A stretch of 64,000 nucleotides of DNA from Hyphochytrium catenoides (taxonomy: Eukaryota; Sar; Hyphochytriomycetes; Hyphochytriales; Hyphochytriaceae). The DNA lies in contig FLMG01002942.1 of NCBI GenBank assembly GCA_900088475.1, positions 1 through 64,000 of the forward strand, written 5' to 3'. Position 1 is the first letter of the stretch. Every line of letters begins with the position of its first letter. Of this stretch, positions 56,437-64,000 are shown piece by piece. The notes under the pieces are model-generated. The model was not told the DNA's origin and made no database searches. It was given only the letters and a program-made list of their open reading frames with translations. The position numbers and the translations under genes were made by a program.

Positions 56437-57432
56437 CTACTGCGCTGTAAGCTGAAGAAGAAGTCTATTAAAGAGTTCCACGTCATAGCAGAGCGCTGGA
56501 TGAGGGAGGAGAGGAGAGAGAGGATCTCTCATCCCTCCTCCGCAGCGGAGGAAGTCTGCCATACCCTCAGAAGACACGCCAACGTCAAGACGGGTATCAC
56601 TAGTCGATGGGAAGGACGCGGTAGGAACAATCCAGCTTAGAGTTGAAGGCAAGGCACTGAAGCTGCTCATCCCGCTATAGGAGAGCCCAACCACCTTTTC
56701 TTCCTCAGCCGGCGTCATAGGGTACATTCTACTCCCGTCCGATGCTGGAATCAACGTCACTTCAGACTTATCTTCTTCGGTAATGCTTTCAAAGGCTGCA
56801 GATGTCATCCGACCTTGGTCACACTGGCTAGCAGTGACACAGACAGCGTGCCCCTGGAGGTTTCCAGACAGGGAGCCGTCTGACACCTCCAGCTCATGGT
56901 CTTCGGCAGATAGGCAGCAGAGGACACAACGCACAGCGGACTGATTGGTCGTCAAAGGGGCTTGCCAATCCTCGTCTGAGCATGATGCCGCAGCGGCGTC
57001 TACTAGGCTTTGATTCCTTAGAGTGGCACTCAAATCGTCTGAAGAAGGAGGAGGATGGCAGACGATATCTTCGGAAGGGAGAGGCAACATCCATGTAGGA
57101 GAAGACGCATCGTGGCAAGAAGGAGAGACGGAAACTCTTTGCTCTCTACTTCCCCTGGCTATCTCCTCAGACCCTCTGGATTGTTCAACGAGTTCTCTCT
57201 GCAGTAAAGTTATACCGTTGTTCATGTCGTGCATCATCTCCAAAGTCTTGGATAGGACTGATAAGTGGCTGCGCTGTCCCCCGTAGCCCATCGCCTCCAC
57301 CTTCTTCTTCAGAATGTCGAATGCTTCCGCAATGCTCTTTACTCTTCTCTTTTCTCTAGAGTTATGCTTCGCACGCTTTCTCTGGATGCAGTCACTGGCG
57401 TCCGGGCTATCAGCTGTCCTTCTCCGAGGCAT
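56437..57432 (-). CDS. bHLH transcription factor, minus-strand subfamily, member 4
   Basis: Single exon, 331 aa, starting MPRRRTADSPDASDCIQRKR. The bHLH is at about 18-71: HNSREKRRVKS, helix 1 IAEAFDILKKKVEAM, loop GYGGQRSHL and helix 2 SVLSKTLEMMHDM. The loop Asp of the other three members is Gly and the Gln after Ser is His, making it the most divergent of the four. The remainder has no known domain: Ser/Pro-rich, several Asp/Glu patches, and a hydrophobic end, LFNRLLLQLTAQ, that could contact a partner. The start is supported by the M-P-R-R-R match to the paralogues. Expected role: nuclear DNA-binding dimer, with targets unknown. Confidence 0.85.
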   Translation of the reverse strand: MPRRRTADSPDASDCIQRKRAKHNSREKRRVKSIAEAFDILKKKVEAMGYGGQRSHLSVLSKTLEMMHDMNNGITLLQRELVEQSRGSEEIARGSREQRVSVSPSCHDASSPTWMLPLPSEDIVCHPPPSSDDLSATLRNQSLVDAAAASCSDEDWQAPLTTNQSAVRCVLCCLSAEDHELEVSDGSLSGNLQGHAVCVTASQCDQGRMTSAAFESITEEDKSEVTLIPASDGSRMYPMTPAEEEKVVGLSYSGMSSFSALPSTLSWIVPTASFPSTSDTRLDVGVSSEGMADFLRCGGGMRDPLSPLLPHPALCYDVELFNRLLLQLTAQ

Positions 57433-58841
57433 GTTGTCCGATATCTTCCTTTGTTGCCTTCGTTGTTGTAGCGATCTTGTCAGCCCTTCTTAGTTCACAT
57501 CCATGCGCCTGAATAGGAGACTCACTATCTCCTTTGCGGAAGAAGATGGCACCGCCGCCACCGAACTGTTGTCGTGTACCTTCTTTCTCCTCTCGGGAAA
57601 GGCTGGAGAAGTGTGATCTCTTAAGTATTGCCTGTCTCGTCCTGGTGGACGTTGAGCATACCAGCAAATGATTATGCAGGAGCTCTTGTGGTCCAGCCAC
57701 CAGCTCTTTAGGGCTGGCTTCCCTAAGCAAACAAACGGTCTTGCGTACTCTGAAGCTCCGCCGTCTTCATCTCCACCGGATGGCAAATAGCCAAGTGTTG
57801 ATTGATGAACCATGATGTTGGTTCGGAAGTAATAATAAATAGCAATCGCCACGGTAGGTCTGACGATCAGCCAGTAATTGCTAGGACTTAGACGGATGAG
57901 AGGGAAGAGAGAGAGAGATTTTTGTCCAGCCCGTTGCCTGGTTGTGACTCCCGTCGGTGGGGGATAAGAGAGAGGGGACGGACAAACCTTCGCCTCCGAT
58001 CGCTCGTCCTGTCGAGCATCCTCCTTGGTCTCCTTGAAGAGAGGCGTCCATCGCCACGACATAGGGCAGCTTATTAGGTCATCAGCTTCGCAAGAAGAGG
58101 ACAAACAAACGGAACCACCCAGCCAGGAATGTCCTGTGAAAAGCGGGCAGCACCTAGGAGGAGAAGCAGGCATCCGTCTGCTTTTCCTCCCAGTCTCAAC
58201 ACTCTCTCGTAGTGTCGTCGCCCCACGCGTGACGCACCGAAATTCTTCTATGGCACCCATCAGATATGGATGACGTCCTATGTACCTAGGTGCTGCTGCT
58301 GGTGACTGTGGAAGGTCGGCGCTCGGCCAAAGGTGAGGGGGAGGCCGAGGCAGGAAGCAGGAGGAGGTAAAGAGAGCAGTTAAAGTGAAAGGCAAGGCCA
58401 CCAAAAGCGTAATAACTGCACCAGTTCTTCACCTGCCTGCCTCCTACTACTGGAGAAACAGAGGAAGCCTGTCTGCTTTTCTTCTTGCCCTCCCGAAGTC
58501 CGGACGTACGTACCCACTTATGCTGCGGATCCTCGCACAGTGATGATTCCTTTCTCCTCCTCCACCACCGCCGCCGCTTCGCCCTACTCCTAGTAGTGAC
58601 CATGACAGCTGTAGCTTGGGAGAGAAATAAGTGAAGAGGAGGAGGAGGAAGAGTGTACGGACCAAGAGGCGGTGAGGAAGATGAGAGAAAGAAGAAAAGA
58701 AGCGACGAAGGAAGGTCAAAGGAAGGAATTCAGGAGAGAGATGATGGGATCCTCCTCCTCCTCCAATCAGGAGCATGACGAAGGAGGTGGGAGAAGGGTT
58801 TGGTCGTTTCCTCTACCTGGTGGAGAATTTTGGTGACCTCT

Positions 58842-58991
58842 GGCCCTCAAGATTCGTGTGTGATTAACTTTCCGCCTTTCGTGGTTGATATTCATGCGGA
58901 AGTCGGGTATGATTACAGACTAACTAAGGACACACATCGTACGGGGTTATTTTGGCTGGGTTCGATAATATATTCGGTTTGGAATGGTTAA
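58842..58991 (+). CDS. Possible orphan exon or fragment, function unknown
   Basis: About 50 codons with balanced composition (CVINFPPFVVDIHAEVGYDY, then THRTGLFWLGSIIYSVWNG, stop) in a local stretch more AT-rich than its surroundings. It resembles real protein more than noise, but no family is recognised. It could be a transferred or relic fragment. Confidence 0.2.
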   Translation, partial: GPQDSCVINFPPFVVDIHAEVGYDYRLTKDTHRTGLFWLGSIIYSVWNG

Positions 58992-60591
58992 TGTCGGTAG
59001 CCTAGGGAAACAGAAGAAGAAGTAAGAGGACGATCGTCGAGGCCCCACCTTCACAGCAGCAGCGAGGGCACTAGCTAGGATAAAGAAGAAAGGGAGGAAG
59101 GGACAAACAGCGGGGACCAACATGATCTTGGATTATATAGTAGGGCTATACTTCTTGATATTCGTCCTCGTTTGTTGGTCACAGTCTCTTCTTCTTATGG
59201 ACTCATCACCGTGCATCGCTTAGTATTATTATCCCCCCTCTGTGCGCTCTGGTGGGTATGGTGGGTTGCTAGCTTTGCCGGGTTGTTGGTTGTTCCTGCT
59301 GCGGTTGGTGGTAGCAGTAGTTCTACTACTGATGAAGAGGAAGATTGCTGTTCGCTTGCCATCATCTTCGTCTTTGTGCTTTCTCTATAATAATAGTAGG
59401 AGTCTGATGATAGGGTCGATGATTCTTCTGCGGTCGTAGATTCTCGCCTTTTTCTTCTGATGAGCTGGTGGTCGGTGGTAATAATGGAGCAGCCATCCGC
59501 AGGAGGAGGAAGGAGACGAAGGCAAATGGTGGTGGAAGCAGCTGTTGCCTTGGTGAAGCCGGAGCTCCTCCGAGACAGAAGAGCTTCTTTGCTTCGAAGA
59601 CGCGGGGCCCTACTAGTTCCTTACATGGAAAGACGACGGTGGGTGGAGGAGAGGAGGAAAGAAGAAGCGTGTGCTGTCATAAAAACCATTATCGTCCATA
59701 AAGAAGACGGGAATTATCGTTGTCTCATCGGATGGTGGTGATAATAGTGTCTCAGATTGGTAAGAAAGTCGCTGCGTCCCCTTGCTAATAATGGTGAAGC
59801 AGCAGGAAGAAACGAGTACGTACTGCTAATGACGGTGCGTCAGGCACAGCTGGAAGGAGGAGGATCAGTCCTCCTTCTTCTTTTCCTTAGAAGTACCCCT
59901 TTCGGCTTCAATAATGGCCAACCTAGGTGCGTGCATCTGCATGTGCAAAGTACCGGTGATAGAAGCCCAAGACAAAGATGTGAAGAGACTTTGTGATGGT
60001 GCGATGTCTTGACTTGGTGGAGCACCTAGCAAGTTTGTTAGTTTGAAGTCGACGAAGAGGAAAAAGAGCTGGAGAACAATGACGTTCTTTATAGCAGTGT
60101 TGCTTCATCGGCAGCGCCTCCGTGGCGGCAAGCATTTCAACTCCTTACCAAGAACAACTTCCGCCTATATGCATCTACCACCGTAGCAGGAGGTCGGGTG
60201 CAAAAGGACGGACGAAGTGCCAGAGACGTAATGTGAGGAAGAGTTGGAAGCAAAATGAAGGCCGCAGATAAGATTTTGATGAGGAAGCAAACAGCAGCAG
60301 CCTGCGCTGGAGCCACAGAAAAAGAAGGAGTATGTGTAGGCATCATCAAGGTAAGGCTCAGCAGGTATATTAGATATAGCTGGTGCTGCACGCAGCAGAC
60401 AACACGTTACCTGCAAACTTTTCCGCTTGAGCCGTAACCTGGTCAAAAACAGACAAAGAAGTAGTTGAGGGCCCCGGGCCCGGCCAGGAGACAGGCGGCG
60501 GTTAGAACTGTAACACTAGCAGCTGCGGCTGATGCCAAGCTACATAACTTACGTCAGAATATTATACTTTGCCCGCTTAACCGAGTGTTGC

Positions 60592-60698
60592 TCAGATCCG
60601 CCGGCGGCTTCAGCATATATCTCGGTCGTCTTTAGCAGGTAGGGTTGCAAGCAGCAGCAGCGTTGACCGAGATATGCTGAAGCAGCCGGCGGATCTGA
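60592..60698. repeat. Inverted repeat (foldback), arms 34-36 bp, 37-nt spacer
   Basis: The left arm (60592-60627) begins TCAGATCCGCCGGCGG and the right arm (60665-60698) ends CCGGCGGATCTGA. The arms pair over their full length with one 2-nt indel and one mismatch. The arm end GACCGAGATAT is repeated again directly at about 60700, followed by two similar ATGGTA-TATTAT boxes (about 60709 and 60751). Confidence 0.85.
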
Positions 60699-61920
60699 CG
60701 ACCGAGATATGGTAATATTATCCTTACCGAGGCGCGCTGCTGGTGGAGACATGGTAGTATTATCATATAATTGATGTATGATGATACCGGTGCTGGAAAG
60801 GGGCATCAAGAAGTTAGGCTTCGTTGTTCGTCTTACTGCTCCAGTATCTAGCCCTGCAGGGTACCGGAGGCGGAGGAAAGGGAGAGGATCATCATCCTTC
60901 TGTCTCAAGGTCGTCCTATCCGAGGCCGTACTACTAGCGGTAGCGGTTAATTATTATTCACAAAAGGCTGTGATCATAATGAGAGTCCCTTTCTCTCTTT
61001 GTTACTTTTGGTGCATCCTCCTACCTCGTTGAGGCTCGGATAAGGCGGTCACTCTCCATGGACGACGGTACTTCTTACTACTTGCTGCTGCTGCTGACGG
61101 CGGAGAACAAGTGAGCTCGCATCAGGTCGGTGGTGCTTCATCTAATAATGAGCGCAGCAGGGTGATCTTCATTTCTGATGGCAACAATAGAATATCCTGC
61201 TGTCACCACTCTCCTCCTCGTGGACTGCTATGTATAAGGGATTAATGCCGTAGGAAGGAGAGTGTACCAGCGATGATGAGGAATAAGCTTTGGCCAGGAG
61301 AAGAAGTCATCAATCATCATCGTCATCATCATCATCAGAAGATAGACGAAGAAGCATCAGCAGCTCCAAGCACACCGGTGCCTCCTGCTGCTGCTTCTGC
61401 TTCGTCCTAACATTAAACCAACCCTGAGTCATTCTTGATGGAACACAACTAATTTCGGAAGTGCGAGCACTAACCACAAAATTGCTATGGAAAGCAAAGT
61501 TAGTTTCGGGAGGTGAGTTCTATCATGGTGAACGAGTTCAAGAGCAGTGGAGATGACTAATATGTTTGCATAGACCCCCTTTCGCTTGATTGAGTGTAAG
61601 GATAGAAAGGATAGAAGTCATTTCAATGATTATTAGTGGGTTTATATTTGTGGGTGGATTAGGGAGCATCGTCTGGGCCATCATCGTCGTTCCCGCCTTC
61701 TACTGCTGCCTTCTGTTGATGAGCTAGAGGCTGCTGCTGCCTGGAGCTCGAGCGAGCGAGCTGCTGGAGAAGACAGCAAAAGACGAGGACAGGTGACAAG
61801 AAGGAAAGCAGGGTTCAGTAAGAGGCAAGACCTAGGGAAGCAGCACCAGCAGCAGCAGGCAGTAGCAGCTCCACCAGCACCAGCAGCAAAAAAACACAAG
61901 GGGCACTAGAAGCGACAGCC

Positions 61921-61942
61921 ACAGCAGCAGCAGCAGCAGCAA
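61921..61942. repeat. (CAG)7 trinucleotide repeat
   Basis: About seven CAG units within a longer CAG/CCAG-rich region at 61840-61980. Confidence 0.85.
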
Positions 61943-62434
61943 CAGAAGCAGCACCAATAGAGGTAACAGCCACAGCCACTGGACGCGGCATCACTTAAAG
62001 TACGCGACAGAGTTCGCAGATAGTGTTTGAGGACATCGATAACCATCCATCAGTTGTTGGGTGTCCATCATCGCCATCCACACAGAGCATTACTCACAAG
62101 AGCTCCCGTAGCTCAAGCCTTGTGCGGCTAGCTGGTGGTGGGGCACAACAACCGTCTAACTTGAGGCATTCGTATGCAGTGGAACCGCGTACTACGAAGC
62201 AAGCCTATGTGATATACCCCGCCCAACAAGAGGAGATCGCTTACACCTTGCGATCCTGGTGCTCTTCTTGACGAAGGACTCAGACAAAAGCCCAAAAAAA
62301 GAGGAGCAGTGAAAAGTGGTCGAGTGAGGAAGGCCTATCAATCCCTTTGGAGCTCCTCATCCTCGGCAACTTGCAAGCACAAAGGAATAAACAGCCCTGT
62401 TTAAGTAGGGCAAAAATTTGGATAGTTACAATCG

Positions 62435-64000
62435 ATGGCTATGTCACAAGCCTCGGAGCAGGAGGACTTAGAAAGCGTCGGTAACGGAAGGAAGAAGGCT
62501 CTCCCCGTAAGACTACTGCTATTCTTTGTGCGCTAGATAGCGTTTTCTGCCCTCTTTCTCTTACGTTCTTTTCGGCTCACAGACTGTTTTAGACCAGCAT
62601 GGTGACATTGCCCTTATCATGTTGAACTCTCTCCCTTCCTCCCTCTCTGTCTGTTGACCTCTCCTCTCTATCCTCTCTGGTATCTGTCACTCCTTCCCTA
62701 TCGTCAGCACTGATGATGTCTCATTATCAAGCCCATATCTTCTCGTCTCTTTTATCTGCAACACCCATGTCGGGGCCTTTCCTCACGCAGGCTAGTAACG
62801 AGGACTATAGCAAGCACGAGTACTGGGAGGAACGCTTTGAGAAGTAGGTGCCGAGAAAGAACTTCAAGCGGCTCTCTCCTTTCTCATGGCTCTAGCTTAC
62901 TACATCTCTCTCACGTAATCGTAGTTTTTCACCGCCAGTCGTCATGTCCTGCTAAACCCCATCCTGTCTTCTCCTCCAAATACTGATGATTAGAGAGCTG
63001 AACAAATCTTATTCCTCCCCTTGTTGCTTGCTCGGACCAGAGAGGAGTCCTACGAGTGGCTGGTGCCTTACTCTGGCGTCTCTAGCCTTCTAGAACCCTA
63101 TCTCAAGCCGACTGAGAGGATCCTTGTGGTAGGTTCACCCTTGAGCGCCACATCGGAAAGCCGAGGTCTTCTTATCAATTATAGACTCTGTCCTTCAGTC
63201 TTGGCACTTGCCCTTACTCTATACAGCCAGCAACATGTCCTGAACTCAATCCGACTTTACTTTCCTAGTTGCAGCTTTCAATACCTCAGTGTTCCTTCCT
63301 CTTAGCTTGGACATTTTCTCTATTACTTCTTATGCTTTCGGCTCTGAATGTTGACGACTCTCCTCTTCCGTGTTTTGATTATGCCGACCAGTGCAATCCC
63401 ACGGCCTGATATTCACCTCAACAGGTTGGGTGTGGCAACTCCTCCTTTTCCTCCGATCTGGTGGCTGCTGGATATCCCAATGTCATCTCCTGCGACTACT
63501 CGTCAGTCGTCATAGACAAGATGAGGGCAAAGTACCCTGAGCTAAAATGGGAAATAGCAGACATGACAAAGCTGAGAGAATACTTTGCGCCTTCATCCTT
63601 TGACATCGTCATAGATAAGGCAGCCATGGATGCTCTCATGGTACGCGTATTCTCTACCATTTACAAAGCAGCTCTGTTAGGCTCTGCAATGGTTATCTGC
63701 CCTCCCAGACTTGCACCTGCGCACGACAGACTCTCCTCCTTCTTCTGTCAGTCAATGTAGCTTGAGTAGCTCCCGCAAGTAGCTCGGCCTGGGAGGTCGC
63801 AGTGCTACCACTCGCTCTTGCGACTCTTGTTACGGTCGTCTGAGAGTTTCGCATTCAGCTACCTTGATGGGGTCACCTTCCTTGTATTCAAGCTTTAGTT
63901 CTCTCTTTGCTTTTCTCCTGTTCCATCGCTGTCTTGGAGTCCTATACCAACCTTCTTTGCAGTGTGCGGAGGGCGATGTCTGGAATCCTGAAAGCGCTGT
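62435..64000 (+). CDS. Methyltransferase of the METTL13/EEF1AKMT4 type, 5' part (at least 5 exons, truncated)
   Basis: Proposed exons are 62435-62506, 62791-62843, 63041-63128, 63425-63640 and 63963 to the window end, all GT-AG and frame-consistent, giving 155 complete codons so far. The product starts MAMSQASEQEDLESVGNGRK, then YWEERFEKEESYEWLVPYSG (family signature before the fold), SAM-binding motif I ILVVGCGNSSF, the acidic end of strand 2 (VISCDYSSVVIDKM), EIADMTKL, and FDIVIDKAAMDALM, the motif typical of this seven-β-strand family. Exon 5 begins CAEGDVWNPESA, matching the expected next segment. Known relatives are S-adenosylmethionine-dependent lysine or N-terminal methyltransferases of elongation factor eEF1A, so the likely role is protein methylation in the cytosol; the exact substrate cannot be read from sequence. 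Exon 1 is the least certain part. Confidence 0.8.

Larger units (their letters stand above)
57433..62434. other. Intergenic stretch of about 5 kb
   Basis: A 304-codon minus-strand frame at 57490-58404 has no recognisable domain and may be chance or part of an untranslated leader. A small coding-like frame at 58842-58991, a foldback at 60592-60698 and CAG repeats at 61921-61942 are listed separately. An 82-codon plus-strand frame at 62023-62271 is unrecognised. Confidence 0.5.

Noticed and set aside
57490-58404. 304-codon minus-strand ORF upstream of a bHLH gene
   Set aside because: No domain, mixed low-complexity composition and no paralogue upstream of the other bHLH genes; kept only as a remark in the intergenic entry.
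60712-60720. TAATATTAC on the minus strand beside an inverted repeat, like the replication-origin nonamer of CRESS-DNA viruses
   Set aside because: A given 9-mer is expected about 0.5 times in 128 kb of both strands; it is not in the loop of the inverted repeat and no Rep-like ORF is present.

Overview
This is eukaryotic nuclear DNA. Genes are widely spaced, and where exon structure can be read it uses GT-AG introns of about 62-344 nt. There are long pyrimidine/purine microsatellites, remnants of a DNA transposon and of a Copia-type retroelement, and a short TTAGGG-type telomeric tract. I cannot name the species. The bHLH basic regions resemble group A, the class best known from animals, but compact introns and a DUF6729-like transposon are also compatible with a protist or alga.

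Layout. Positions 1-3.95 kb (minus strand) hold a decaying DNA transposon: a zinc-knuckle ORF, a zinc-ribbon/DDE-type transposase and a DEDDy 3'-5' exonuclease that appears to sit inside the transposase core, broken by one in-frame stop and by frameshifts. Positions 7.9-23.1 kb (plus strand) carry a family of basic helix-loop-helix (bHLH) genes: a frameshifted copy at 7.9-9.4 kb, two intact two-exon copies at 15.4-16.8 and 21.5-22.9 kb inside a roughly 4-kb segmental duplication, and a probable remnant at 17.2-17.7 kb. A Copia gag-protease relic follows at 23.4-24.3 kb. At 25.65-28.9 kb is a four-exon gene for a membrane-anchored probable pseudokinase, preceded by large GA/CT microsatellites. 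From 36 to 57.4 kb, four single-exon bHLH genes of a second subfamily lie on the minus strand, separated by 4-7 kb of apparently non-coding DNA. At the right edge is the 5' part of a five-or-more-exon methyltransferase of the METTL13/EEF1AKMT4 type, cut by the window end.

The main theme is the bHLH cluster: six intact or largely intact bHLH domains plus one eroded remnant, in two subfamilies pointing towards each other. All share an unusual loop signature, G-Y-[GC]-x-[QH]-R-S-[QH]-L. This looks like a locally expanded, lineage-specific transcription-factor family with ongoing duplication and pseudogenisation. What it regulates cannot be read from the sequence.
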